This document shows, piece after piece, positions 16,501 through 25,054 of a stretch of DNA of 64,000 bases. Location: positions 4,228,501 to 4,292,500 of the forward strand of contig NZ_JACHJW010000001.1 of NCBI RefSeq assembly GCF_014203835.1, written 5' to 3'. Positions within the stretch are counted from its first letter, which is position 1; the number at the start of each line of letters is the position of its first letter. Made by a program: the position numbers and the translations under genes. The notes under the pieces are model-generated. The model made no database searches. It was not told where the DNA came from and saw nothing but the letters and a program-made list of their open reading frames with translations. The DNA comes from Micromonospora polyrhachis (GTDB lineage: Bacteria; Actinomycetota; Actinomycetes; Mycobacteriales; Micromonosporaceae).

Positions 16501-16546
16501 AAGATCGTTTCGTCCGAGAATGACCCGGCAAGAACGAAAGGATCTT
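16501..16546 (-). terminator. Hairpin terminator after tldE
   Basis: A 13-bp inverted repeat with one mismatch (16501-16513 and 16534-16546; arms AAGATCGTTTCGT and ACGAAAGGATCTT) encloses a 20-base loop. It lies 5 bases after the tldE stop in the direction of transcription. No U-tract is seen, as is common in actinomycetes. Confidence 0.65.
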
Positions 16547-16551
16547 GTCGA

Positions 16552-17955
16552 TCAACCGGAGGCGCCGCCGGTGAAGTTCCAGGCGGCAAGCCGCACCGCT
16601 GGTGCGACCCACCAGGTGCGGTCCCAACTGTCCGGCTGCCGTACCGCGTGTCGGCCGACGCCGAGCACGGCACCCGGGGCGAGTGCCTTCGGATAGGACT
16701 GAGTGAAGCGGAAGTCCCGTACCGCGGCGACGATCTCGCCATCCTCGACCAGCCACACCCCGTTGCGGGTCAGTCCGGTCACCACCAAGCTCTTCGGATC
16801 GAGTACCCGGGTGTACCAGAGGTCGGTGACCAGCAGCCCACGCCGTACGTCGGCCACCAGCGCGGCGGCGTCGGCGTCCACCACCGGGCCGGGCACCTGG
16901 TGCGGCGGGCTCGGCACGTCCGCCGTCGGTTCGGCAACGTCCTCGGTGACGGGTGCCAGCATCAGGTTGGCTGGCATCGGGCCCCAACTGTGCCCGGCCA
17001 TGGCGTGCCCGGTCGATTCGGTTCCGGCCTCGGCCGCGGTACGCCGGTCGTGGGCGACGGCCCGGGTGACACCGCGGTCGACCAGGGTGAGTCGTCGGCT
17101 CGGGGTGCCCTCGGCGTCGTACGGCAGGTCCGGTCCGCCCAGCACGTCGTCGACCAGCGTGATCGCGGGATCGAACTGCGTAGCGCCTACCTCGGCAAAG
17201 GACTGTCGCTCGTTGTGCAGCTTCCCGTTGAACCCATGCCAGGCGAGGTTGTAGAGCAGGTCCGCGACGGCGGTGGGCTCCAGCACGACCTCGTACCGGC
17301 CGGGAGGCAGCTCGACCGGATCGGCGGCGGCTCGCGCCTTGGCCGCCGCCCGTCGACCGAGCAGCCCGCCGTCCAGATCGGCCAGCCGAGACGCGGCGAG
17401 CCGCGACGCGCCGTCGACACCGTCGGCGCGGGCGATCCCATCCATCGCCGCGTCGGCGGCCCGGCCAGCAACAGACTGCCCGGCGCTGTTGACGAACGCG
17501 CCGCTGCGCTCGACGGTACGGCAGTAGCCAGCGGTGACCAGACCATTGGCCGCGTCGACGAAGGCCCGGACCCGTTCGGCCCGCTCGTCCGGTGACGCGT
17601 GCGCGGTGGCCTCGTCCCAGTCGCCCTCCCCGGCCAGCGGCGCGGGCGGGGCCAGCCCCGGCCAGGTCGGGTCCGGTGGGGCGAGCCGGGTGGCGGCGAG
17701 CGTCCGCTCGACCAGACCCCGAAGCCCGTCGTCACTGGTCAGGGTGGTCGAGCCAGCCGCCGTACGACCGTCCAGGTGCAGCCGGAGCCGCACCCGGGTC
17801 GTCGCGTCGGTGACGTTCTGGTGGATGTAGGAGTTGGCGAACCGGGTCAGGGCCAGTTCCCGACGGATGGCGGCAGCCTCCGCCTGCGGGTCCGGGCCGC
17901 CGAGCCGACGGACCAACTCGACCACCTGCGCGGCGATGTCCAGTTCGGTGCTCAC
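16552..17955 (-). CDS. tldE: TldE/PmbA-family metalloprotease subunit
   Basis: A 467-residue PmbA/TldE-type protein, the non-catalytic partner of TldD. Family features include the GTESTGHAMAGHSWGPMPANLML stretch in the second half, and the C-terminal NGVWLVEDGEIVAAVRDFRF and its aromatic-rich end. TldD/TldE complexes cleave short unfolded peptides, for example RiPP leader peptides and the CcdA antitoxin. Its start overlaps the end of tldD by 4 bases, so the two are coupled. No RiPP precursor is visible nearby, so general peptide turnover is more likely. Confidence 0.88.
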   Translation of the reverse strand: MSTELDIAAQVVELVRRLGGPDPQAEAAAIRRELALTRFANSYIHQNVTDATTRVRLRLHLDGRTAAGSTTLTSDDGLRGLVERTLAATRLAPPDPTWPGLAPPAPLAGEGDWDEATAHASPDERAERVRAFVDAANGLVTAGYCRTVERSGAFVNSAGQSVAGRAADAAMDGIARADGVDGASRLAASRLADLDGGLLGRRAAAKARAAADPVELPPGRYEVVLEPTAVADLLYNLAWHGFNGKLHNERQSFAEVGATQFDPAITLVDDVLGGPDLPYDAEGTPSRRLTLVDRGVTRAVAHDRRTAAEAGTESTGHAMAGHSWGPMPANLMLAPVTEDVAEPTADVPSPPHQVPGPVVDADAAALVADVRRGLLVTDLWYTRVLDPKSLVVTGLTRNGVWLVEDGEIVAAVRDFRFTQSYPKALAPGAVLGVGRHAVRQPDSWDRTWWVAPAVRLAAWNFTGGASG

Positions 17956-19388
17956 CCCGTCACCCCCACTCGCACTGCCTGGAACCGGGCCGGCGCGGCC
18001 GGGTGTCCGGTGTGGCCGATCTGGCCGGGCTGTCCCTTGCCACAGTTGGGCGTACCCCAGGCGACGATCTCCGAGGAGAGCATGTCCATCGAGCGCCAGA
18101 AGAGCGGCCCGATCCCGGTGTAGGTCGGGTTGCGCAGCATCCGCCCCCGCCTACCGTTCTTGATCTCCCAACCGATCTCGCAGCCGAACTGGAAGTTGAG
18201 CCGCTTGTCGTCGATCGACCAGGACCGGTTGAAGTCCATCATGACCCCGTCGTCGGTGGCCGAGATCATCTCGTCCAGCGTGTGCGGTCCCGGCTCCAGG
18301 CCGACGTTGGTCATCCGTACCATCGGCAGCCGTGCCCAACCGTCGGCGCGTACGCTGCCGGCGTAGTCCAGACCGGCGACGGCGGCCGAGTCCCGACCGG
18401 CGAGTACGCCCACCCAGCGGCCCGCGCGCACCGCGTCCCGCTTCGCGGCCGGGGTGCCCTCGTCGTCGAAGCCGAAACTGCCCAACGCGCCCGGGATCGT
18501 CGGGTCGATGGTGACGTTCATCAGCTCGGAGCCGTAGCGGAGACTGCCGAGCTGGGCCAGGTCCAGCCAGGAGGTGCCGGCGTAGGCCGCCTCCCAACCC
18601 AGGATGCGGTCCAGTTCGATCGCGTGCCCCACCGACTCGTGGATCTGCAACGCCATCTGTTCGCTGCCGAGGATCAGTGTGGTCTCGCCGGCCGGGCAGG
18701 GTGGTGCGGTGAGCAGCGCCCGCGCCTCCTCGGCGATCCGGGCGGCGTGCGCCGACAGGTCGAGGGAGTCGACCAGTTCCCAGCCTCTGGTGCCGTACTG
18801 GCCGCGGTAGCTCGGATAGGACCGGCGCTGGGTCTCGCCATCGCCGATCACAGTGGCCGAGATGCCCGCCCCGCACTCCCGGATGTGTTGGTCGATCTGG
18901 TGTCCCTCGCTGGAGACGAACCACTTGCGGGTGTCCCAGATCTGGTAGAGCCCCTCGGCCAGGTCGGCACCGTGCTCGACCATGGTGCGGGTGGCCCCGA
19001 CCAGCAGGTCACCCTTGTCGGAGAGGGGCACCGCCAGCGGGTCGATCACATACGGGGACGCCCAACTGCCGCTGACCGCCGGGACCGGGAACAGGCCGGT
19101 GTCCGGCCCGGCTACCCGGGCGCTCGCGGCGGCGATCTTCGCGGCGTGGCTACCGGCCGCGTGGGCGGCCCGCTCCGAGATGTCGGGTACGGCGTAGAAG
19201 CCCCAACTCGACCCGACCAGTGCCCGTACGCCGATGCCGGCGTCCTCGTCCTGGGAGAGTCCCTCGATCTCGCCGTTGCGGGCGGTCATCGACTCGTACC
19301 GGCGGTGCATCACCCGGGCGTCCGCGTATCGGGCTCCCGCGTCGAGCGCGGCGCGCACGGCAGCGGTGGCCACATCGAAGTGGGTCAT
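17952..19388 (-). CDS. tldD: TldD-family metalloprotease, catalytic subunit
   Basis: A 478-residue protein with the metal-binding motif H250-E251-x3-H255 (HESVGH) and the later cysteine ligand C403 (FGCEIGWEIKNG), both diagnostic of TldD. The N-terminal VRAALDAGARYADARVMHRR is the usual family opening. It should form a barrel-like heterodimer with TldE in the cytosol and degrade unstructured peptides. It is the first gene of the tldD-tldE operon; an AGGG-type ribosome-binding site precedes the ATG. Confidence 0.92.
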   Translation of the reverse strand: MTHFDVATAAVRAALDAGARYADARVMHRRYESMTARNGEIEGLSQDEDAGIGVRALVGSSWGFYAVPDISERAAHAAGSHAAKIAAASARVAGPDTGLFPVPAVSGSWASPYVIDPLAVPLSDKGDLLVGATRTMVEHGADLAEGLYQIWDTRKWFVSSEGHQIDQHIRECGAGISATVIGDGETQRRSYPSYRGQYGTRGWELVDSLDLSAHAARIAEEARALLTAPPCPAGETTLILGSEQMALQIHESVGHAIELDRILGWEAAYAGTSWLDLAQLGSLRYGSELMNVTIDPTIPGALGSFGFDDEGTPAAKRDAVRAGRWVGVLAGRDSAAVAGLDYAGSVRADGWARLPMVRMTNVGLEPGPHTLDEMISATDDGVMMDFNRSWSIDDKRLNFQFGCEIGWEIKNGRRGRMLRNPTYTGIGPLFWRSMDMLSSEIVAWGTPNCGKGQPGQIGHTGHPAAPARFQAVRVGVTG

Positions 19389-19443
19389 GCCCTGACCCTA
19401 TGCAAGAACTCCGGTCAGTGGCGAGCCGGTAACTCACTGAGTG

Positions 19444-19995
19444 TCAGTGGGGCAGTAACTCGCTCGGGGCGATCTCGGCGGTCACCGGGTCGGTGAGGTG
19501 TAGCGTCTGGCCGGGCTTGGTGACCGACTCCTCGACGTAGTGCTGACCGTCGAGGCGGTAGAGGTGCAGCGTGCCGGTGTCCTGCTCGACCAGGAGATAC
19601 CACGGGATGCCGGCGACCGCGTAGTAGTGCATCTTCAGCACCTTGTCCGCCGCCGCGTTGCTCGGCGAGAGAATCTCGCAGACCAGCCTGACGTCGCTCG
19701 CGTCGATGACGAGTTCGTCGAAGTCGATGTCGTCGGTGACGACCAGGTCCGGGATCGGCATCCGCCCGGCCCGCAGCCGTACGTTGACCGCCTCCAGCAC
19801 GTACAGCTCCGCAGCTCGGACAGCCGAGCGGAGCATCACACGTAGCTCTCCGGAGATGTGTTGATGGCGAGGAGCGGGGACAGGGGTCACGTACAGGCTG
19901 CCGTCGAAGAGTTCGACCCGTTCCTGGGTGCCGTCGAGCGCGAGGTACTCCTCCTCGGTCCACGGCCCACCGTGCCCGAACACCGCTGCCGTCAT
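19444..19995 (-). CDS. Uma2-family (DUF820) restriction-endonuclease-fold protein
   Basis: A 183-residue member of the Uma2/DUF820 family: WTEEEYLAL at the start, ERVELFDGSLYVTPVPAPRHQHIS, then IPDLVVTDD and LVCEILSPSN (the PD...E-x-x nuclease-like core). It ends with KMHYYAVAGIPWYLLVEQD. The family is common in actinomycetes and cyanobacteria; a nuclease activity is predicted from the fold but a cellular role is not established. The ATG at 19995 is preferred because GGAGG lies 5 bases upstream. It is 55 bases before tldD on the same strand. Confidence 0.88.
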   Translation of the reverse strand: MTAAVFGHGGPWTEEEYLALDGTQERVELFDGSLYVTPVPAPRHQHISGELRVMLRSAVRAAELYVLEAVNVRLRAGRMPIPDLVVTDDIDFDELVIDASDVRLVCEILSPSNAAADKVLKMHYYAVAGIPWYLLVEQDTGTLHLYRLDGQHYVEESVTKPGQTLHLTDPVTAEIAPSELLPH

Positions 19996-20326
19996 CGTCA
20001 CCTCCGAAGTCGCCCGGACAACCAGTCTTCCGCGGACGGAGAACGAGTTGACGGATGTCTGGTTACGGGTGATCCGACGAAGCCTTCGGCTAGTGGAGTG
20101 GACAGGCCGGGACGCACGGTCTTGAATATGGGGTGAGCTGCGAAGTTCCTTGATGCCGAGTCGTTACGCACGGCCCCGCTGACACGGTCGGTGTTTGTAG
20201 CTTAGTTTCACCCTCTAGCCACTGCTGTAAGTTCTCTTCATCACATGCCCGGGTGTGACATGTCCGGGTTCGTCCGGGGACGTAGTCAGTGGGGACCCGT
20301 TGACGGGCAGGGAGAGGGAGGCGGTC
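19996..20326. other. Divergent intergenic region before the opp operon
   Basis: No gene is seen. The region must hold the promoters for the leftward Uma2 gene and the rightward transporter operon. A direct repeat ACATGYCCGGG (20242-20252 and 20257-20267 approximately) lies about 60 bases before oppD and is a candidate regulator site. An AT-richer patch near 20192-20240 is the likeliest promoter area. Confidence 0.4.
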
Positions 20327-21445
20327 GTGGGGATGCCAGCATCGGCCGATTCCGGGGAACCGGACGTCCAACCGCCGAACAAGGGGACGACCCCGAGGCA
20401 ACGTACGGCCGAAGACCCGTACCTGCGGGTCAACGACCTGAAGGTGCACTTCGACACCGAGGACGGTGTGGTCCGAGCGGTCGACGGGGTGTCGTTCAGT
20501 GTCGAACGGGGACAGACCCTGGGCATCGTCGGCGAGTCGGGCTCGGGCAAGAGCGTGACCAGCCTGGCGATCCTCGGCCTGCACAACGCCCGGCGTACGA
20601 CCATCACCGGGCAGATCCAGGTCGGCGGGCAGGAACTCGTCGGAATGCCAGAGCACGAGATCCGCAAACTGCGTGGCCGGGACCTGTCGATGATCTTCCA
20701 GGATCCGCTCTCCGCGCTGCACCCCTACTACACGGTGGGCCGGCAGATCGCCGAGGCGTACCGGATCCACCACCCGGAGGCGAACAAGCGGGGGGCCCGG
20801 CAGCGGGCCATCGACATGCTCGGCCGGGTCGGCATCCCGCAGCCGGCCAAGCGGGTCGACCAGTACCCGCACGAGTTCTCCGGCGGCATGCGGCAGCGGG
20901 CGATGATCGCGATGTCCCTGGTCAACGACCCGGCCCTGGTCATCGCCGACGAGCCGACCACCGCCCTGGACGTCACCGTGCAGGCGCAGATCCTCGACCT
21001 GCTGGAGGACCTTCAAGCGGAGTTCAACTCCGCGATCATCATGATCACCCACGACCTCGGTGTGGTCAGCCAGGTCGCCGACGAGGTACTGGTGATGTAC
21101 GGCGGACGGGCCGTCGAGCGCGGCAGCGTCGAGCAGGTGCTCCGCCGGCCGCAGCACCCGTACACCTGGGGGTTGCTCTCCAGTGTGCCGTCGTTGCACG
21201 GTGACGCCGACGCGGACCTCGTCCCGATCAAGGGCAACCCGCCGAGCCTGATCAACCTGCCGCCGGGCTGCGCCTTCCACCCCCGCTGCCGGTACGCCGA
21301 ACGGACCGACGGCCGGTCCAGCACCGATGTGCCCGAGCTACTGCCGGTACGGGAGGCGGGGCACCTGGTCGCCTGCCACCTGCCGGAGGAGGAACGGGCG
21401 CGGATCCACGCCGACGAGATCGTCCAGTTGGGGGTGGCCCGATGA
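20327..21445 (+). CDS. oppD: Oligopeptide ABC transporter ATP-binding protein OppD/DppD
   Basis: A 372-residue ATPase of a peptide/nickel-type importer. It has Walker A GESGSGKS (K75), Q-loop [10 protein letters not shown], signature FSGGMRQR (near 185), Walker B LVIADEPT and H-loop ITHD. The C-terminal oligopeptide-transporter domain has [10 protein letters not shown], whose cysteines in some relatives hold a metal cluster. The GTG at 20327 is chosen because GGGAGG lies 5 bases upstream; ATG 20333 is also possible. Its stop overlaps the next start (ATGA). Confidence 0.93.
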   Translation: MGMPASADSGEPDVQPPNKGTTPRQRTAEDPYLRVNDLKVHFDTEDGVVRAVDGVSFSVERGQTLGIVGESGSGKSVTSLAILGLHNARRTTITGQIQVGGQELVGMPEHEIRKLRGRDLSMIFQDPLSALHPYYTVGRQIAEAYRIHHPEANKRGARQRAIDMLGRVGIPQPAKRVDQYPHEFSGGMRQRAMIAMSLVNDPALVIADEPTTALDVTVQAQILDLLEDLQAEFNSAIIMITHDLGVVSQVADEVLVMYGGRAVERGSVEQVLRRPQHPYTWGLLSSVPSLHGDADADLVPIKGNPPSLINLPPGCAFHPRCRYAERTDGRSSTDVPELLPVREAGHLVACHLPEEERARIHADEIVQLGVAR

Positions 21446-22458
21446 CCGTGACGGCGATGCCGGACACGAAGCCGGCGACGGGGCAGGATGCGCTGCTGCG
21501 GGTGGAAGGGCTGACCAAGCACTTCCCGGTACGCGGCGGTGGGCACAGCGGAATGGTCCGGGCGGTCGACGGCCTCGACTTCGAGGTCCGCCCCGGGGAG
21601 ACCCTGGGGCTGGTCGGCGAGTCCGGTTGCGGCAAGACCACCACCGGTCGGATGCTGGTGCGGCTGTTGGAGCCCAGCGACGGGCGGATCGTCTTCGAGG
21701 GGCAGGACATCACGCACGCCGGTCGCCGGGCGCTACGCCCGCTCCGGCAGGACCTACAGATCATCTTCCAGGACCCGTACGCGTCGTTGAATCCCCGGCA
21801 CACCGTCGGCGAGATCGTGGCGATGCCGCTGCGAGTCAACGGGATCAAGCCGCCCGGCGGGGTGAAACAGCGGGTACGCGAGCTGCTGGAACTGGTCGGG
21901 TTGAACCCGGAGCACTACAACCGCTATCCGCACGAGTTCTCCGGCGGCCAGCGGCAGCGAATCGGTATCGCCCGTGCCTTGGCCCTGCGGCCCAAACTGA
22001 TCGTGGCCGACGAGCCGGTCTCCGCGCTGGACGTCTCGATCCAGGCCCAGGTCATCAACCTGCTGCGCGACCTGCAACGTGAACTCGGTCTGGCCTTCGT
22101 CTTCATCGCCCACGACCTGGCCGTGGTGCGGCACTTCTGCCAGCGGGTCGCGGTCATGTACCTGGGCAAGATCGTGGAGATGGGCGACCGGGCCGACATC
22201 TACGAGCGGCCGCAGCATCCGTACACCCGGGCGCTGCTCTCGGCGATCCCGGACGTCACGCAACTCGGTCCGGCGGGGCGGATCCGGCTGACCGGGGACG
22301 TGCCGACTCCGCTCGACCCGCCGTCGGGCTGCCGGTTCCGTACCCGGTGTTGGAAGGCCGAGGAGCGGTGCGCGACCGAGGAACCGGCGTTGGTGTCCCG
22401 CGACGGCGGCCGGCAGGTCACGGCGTGCCACTTCCCAGAGAGCGGGCCGGTCCAGTGA
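21442..22458 (+). CDS. oppF: Oligopeptide ABC transporter ATP-binding protein OppF/DppF
   Basis: A 338-residue second ATPase of the same importer: Walker A GESGCGKT (K65), [17 protein letters not shown], signature FSGGQRQR (near 167), [16 protein letters not shown] and FIAHDLAVV. It ends with the family's cysteine-containing tail ([15 protein letters not shown]). It pairs with OppD to energise uptake. The TGA stop lies in the first copy of a 60-bp repeat array that separates it from the permease genes. Confidence 0.93.
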   Translation: MTVTAMPDTKPATGQDALLRVEGLTKHFPVRGGGHSGMVRAVDGLDFEVRPGETLGLVGESGCGKTTTGRMLVRLLEPSDGRIVFEGQDITHAGRRALRPLRQDLQIIFQDPYASLNPRHTVGEIVAMPLRVNGIKPPGGVKQRVRELLELVGLNPEHYNRYPHEFSGGQRQRIGIARALALRPKLIVADEPVSALDVSIQAQVINLLRDLQRELGLAFVFIAHDLAVVRHFCQRVAVMYLGKIVEMGDRADIYERPQHPYTRALLSAIPDVTQLGPAGRIRLTGDVPTPLDPPSGCRFRTRCWKAEERCATEEPALVSRDGGRQVTACHFPESGPVQ

Positions 22459-22692
22459 GCGCGAGGAGCGAGCCGGGTTTGCGAGCCCCGCAGTCGCGAT
22501 CGAGGACGGCCCCAGTGAGCGCGAGGAGCGAGCGTTCCGGGGCGGCTCGCGTGGGACGCGGCCGAGCCGGAATGCGAGTTGAGCTGGGTTTGCGAGCCCC
22601 GCAGTCGCGATCGAGGACGGCCCCAGTGAGCGCGAGGAGCGAGCTGGGTTTGCGAGCCCCGCAGTCGCGATCGAAGGCGGCCCCAGTGAGCG
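22452..22692. repeat. 60-bp tandem repeat array between oppF and oppC
   Basis: There are three copies of a 60-bp unit: A 22452-22511, B 22512-22622 (split by a 51-bp insertion) and C 22623-22682, plus a 10-bp stub. The unit begins CCAGTGAGCGCGAGGAGCGA and contains TTGCGAGCCCCGCAGT. The oppF stop TGA lies in copy A and is repeated in each copy. Parts of the unit (GCGAGGAGCGAGC and TTGCGAGCCCCGCAGT) match, in reverse orientation, the 57-bp array upstream of dapD, so both belong to one dispersed family. Confidence 0.95.
22534..22580. mobile_element. 47-bp palindromic miniature element inserted in a repeat copy
   Basis: This sequence interrupts copy B of the 60-bp array; copies A and C show the uninterrupted site. 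GAGC is duplicated on both sides (22530-22533 and 22581-22584), the mark of transposition. The element begins GTTCCGGGGCGGCTCGCGTG and ends CCGGAATGCGAGTT, and is an imperfect inverted repeat (TTCCGG...CCGGAA). A 50-bp relative lies at 33651-33700. It is far too short to encode a transposase. Confidence 0.82.
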
Positions 22693-22720
22693 TTTTTCCC
22701 AATCGCGTGGAGGTGACGCG

Positions 22721-23746
22721 ATGAGCCTGTCCCCGGTGGAGGGTGTCGCACTGGCCGAGGCCGAGTCCGGCAAAATGGTCGAGTCCGGCGGTGGGGCGGA
22801 CGTCCCCAAGGCCAAGGGCATCGTCGGCCGTTCGCCCGGGCAACTTGCCTGGGCCCGGCTCCGGCGCGACCGGACCGCGATGATCAGCGGCGCGGTCCTG
22901 GTCCTGTTCCTGGTCGTCGCGCTCGCCGCGCCGTTGATCGAGATGCTGTACGGCATCGATCCGAACGAGCGGGCGATGGACCGGCTGGACAATCACGGAA
23001 TGCCGCTGGGATACCTCGGTGGCATCACCGGCGAGCACTGGTTCGGCCTGGAGCCGAACACCGGCCGGGACATCTTCATCCGCCTGGTCTACGGCCTGCG
23101 GACCTCGTTGTTCATCGCCTTCACCGCCGCGATCGTGACCGCGGCGATCGGTATCGTCACCGGCATCCTCGCCGGCTACCTCGGTGGCTGGTGGGACTCG
23201 GTGATCACCTGGATCACCGACCTTGTCCTGGCCATGCCGTTCCTGATCATCGCGTTGGCGGTGATGCCGACCATGGCGCTGCGCTTCTACGGGATGCGCG
23301 AAGAGGTGACGGTGACCTTCCAGGTGACGGTCCTGATCACGATCTTCGCGGTGTTCGGCTGGACCAGCACCGCCCGGTTGGTCCGCGGCCAGGTGATCGC
23401 CCTGCGAGAACGGGAGTTCGTCGAGGCGGCCCGGGCCAGCGGAGCCGGGCTGGGACACATGCTGTTCCGGCAGATCCTGCCGAACATCTGGGCCCCGATC
23501 CTGGTCTCCTTCTCGCTGGCGGTGCCGGCGTACATCACCAATGAGGCGGCGCTGTCGTTCATCGGGATCGGGCTCAGTGACGAATCGGCCAGCTTCGGTC
23601 GGATGATCTTTCGTAGCCTGAGCTACCTACAGACCGATCCGGCGTACGTCTTCTTCCCCGGTTTCGCGATCTTCGCGCTGGTGTTCGCTTTCAACCTCTT
23701 CGGTGACTCGCTGCGCGACGCGCTCGACCCGAAGTCCTCCCGGTAG
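22721..23746 (+). CDS. oppC: Oligopeptide ABC transporter permease OppC/DppC
   Basis: A 341-residue permease with an N-terminal OppC leader segment and about six membrane helices. The ATPase-docking EAA loop is EAARASGAGLGHMLFRQILPN. GRDIFIRLVYGLRTSL is the typical entry to the permease core. GGAGGTGACGCG precedes the ATG. It forms the membrane channel with OppB. The order D-F-C-B is the reverse of the common A-B-C-D-F. Confidence 0.92.
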   Translation: MSLSPVEGVALAEAESGKMVESGGGADVPKAKGIVGRSPGQLAWARLRRDRTAMISGAVLVLFLVVALAAPLIEMLYGIDPNERAMDRLDNHGMPLGYLGGITGEHWFGLEPNTGRDIFIRLVYGLRTSLFIAFTAAIVTAAIGIVTGILAGYLGGWWDSVITWITDLVLAMPFLIIALAVMPTMALRFYGMREEVTVTFQVTVLITIFAVFGWTSTARLVRGQVIALREREFVEAARASGAGLGHMLFRQILPNIWAPILVSFSLAVPAYITNEAALSFIGIGLSDESASFGRMIFRSLSYLQTDPAYVFFPGFAIFALVFAFNLFGDSLRDALDPKSSR

Positions 23747-23755
23747 GGGTGCGTG

Positions 23756-24742
23756 ATGACGCGGTTCTTTGTCAAACGGCTGCTCTCCGCGGTGCTGACC
23801 CTGTTCGCGGTGAGCGTGCTCAGCTTCCTGATGTTCTTCGCCCTGCCCAAGGACCCGGTCAACGGGATGTGCCCGAAGAACTGCAACGCCGAGCGGTTGG
23901 AGCGGGTACGTCAGGAGTTGGGGCTGCGCGATCCGCTGCACACCCAGTACCTCGGGTACATGAAGGGGATCTTCGTCGGCCGGGACCTGGGCAGCGCCCA
24001 GGGCGGTCGGTGTGACGCCCCCTGCCTGGGCTACTCCTACGTCAACAGCGAGGCGGTCACCGACACCATGGCCCGGGTGCTGCCGGTGACACTGAGCATC
24101 GTGCTCCCGGCGGCCATCCTCTGGCTGGTGCTGGGGGTCGGCCTCGGCATGATCTCGGCCCTGCGCCGGGGCACCCTGCTGGACAAGGTGGCGATCGGGG
24201 TCTCGCTCACCGGGGCCTCGCTCCAGCTCTACTTCGTCGGTGCCGTACTGCTGCTGGTCTTCGTCTACAACCTGAAGTTCCTGCCGGTGCCGAGTTACAC
24301 GTCGATTCTCGATAATCCGGCCAAGTGGGCCAGTGGGCTGGTGTTGGCCTGGCTCGCCCTGGCCTTCCTCTTCTCCGCCATCTATGCCCGACTGTCCCGA
24401 GCGCAGATGTTGGAGACGCTCTCCGAGGACTTCATCCGGACCGCGCGCGCCAAGGGCCTGCCAAAATCCAAGGTGTACGGCCGGCACGCGCTCCGCGCCG
24501 CCATCACCCCGGTGGTCACGATCGCCGGGTTGGACGTGGGCGGGGCGCTGGGCGGCACGGTCATCACCGAGACCACCTTCGGCATCCAGGGGTTGGGTCG
24601 TACGGCGGTGGAGGCGGTGCGCGGCGGTGACCTGCCCACCATCATGGCAACGGTGCTGATCGCGGCGTTCTTCGTGGTCGTGGCCAACCTGGTGGTCGAC
24701 CTGCTCTACGCCGTCATCGACCCCCGCGTCCGCCTCGGGTAA
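23756..24742 (+). CDS. oppB: Oligopeptide ABC transporter permease OppB/DppB
   Basis: A 328-residue permease starting MTRFFVKRLLSAVLTLFAVSV, the standard OppB/DppB opening. It has about six membrane segments and the EAA loop FIRTARAKGLPKSKVYGRHAL. It lacks the usual length of periplasmic loop variation but has an extra cysteine-containing stretch (MCPKNCNAE and RCDAPC) near residues 37-90. ATG 23756 is preferred over GTG 23753 because AGGGG is then 6 bases away. It is the last gene before a strong hairpin. Confidence 0.92.
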   Translation: MTRFFVKRLLSAVLTLFAVSVLSFLMFFALPKDPVNGMCPKNCNAERLERVRQELGLRDPLHTQYLGYMKGIFVGRDLGSAQGGRCDAPCLGYSYVNSEAVTDTMARVLPVTLSIVLPAAILWLVLGVGLGMISALRRGTLLDKVAIGVSLTGASLQLYFVGAVLLLVFVYNLKFLPVPSYTSILDNPAKWASGLVLAWLALAFLFSAIYARLSRAQMLETLSEDFIRTARAKGLPKSKVYGRHALRAAITPVVTIAGLDVGGALGGTVITETTFGIQGLGRTAVEAVRGGDLPTIMATVLIAAFFVVVANLVVDLLYAVIDPRVRLG

Positions 24743-25054
24743 CCAGACCTTCCGCCGTAGGCCAACCGCTATCGAGGTCTTTGGGTGCATTGATTGTCGC
24801 GGGAGCGACAATCAATGCACCCAAACCAGTGCGTGCGTCGCCTTCCGCAGGCACGCCCGATGTTTCGCCGATTCTGGGCGCGCTGAATAGGAGCATCGTC
24901 CAGTCTCTCCCGTGTAGACGTCGGCCGGCGGCGTGCCATTGCCACCTGCACTTATGCGCCCTAAAGTGCTGCGCGTAGTGGAGAAATCACACCGTGCAGC
25001 AATGCGTCTTGTGGACGTCCGAGGACGTTCCGGGCGTCCACCGGGAGAATGGCT
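24743..25054. other. Intergenic region after oppB
   Basis: This 312-base stretch has the perfect hairpin described next and, after it, sequence with no coding signal. The last 80 bases should hold the promoter of the HTH gene. The Shine-Dalgarno GGGAG is at 25043-25047. Confidence 0.6.
24780..24825 (+). terminator. Perfect 21-bp stem hairpin after oppB
   Basis: Two perfectly complementary 21-base arms (24780-24800 and 24805-24825) enclose a GGGA tetraloop. The arms begin TTTGGGTGCATTG. It lies 37 bases after the oppB stop and should end the oppDFCB transcript. There is no U-tract. The length and perfection of the stem exceed what termination needs. Confidence 0.8.

Noticed and set aside
17952-19388. 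TldD/TldE as part of a RiPP biosynthesis cluster
   Set aside because: No precursor peptide, modifying enzyme or exporter is seen nearby; the pair is common as a housekeeping protease.
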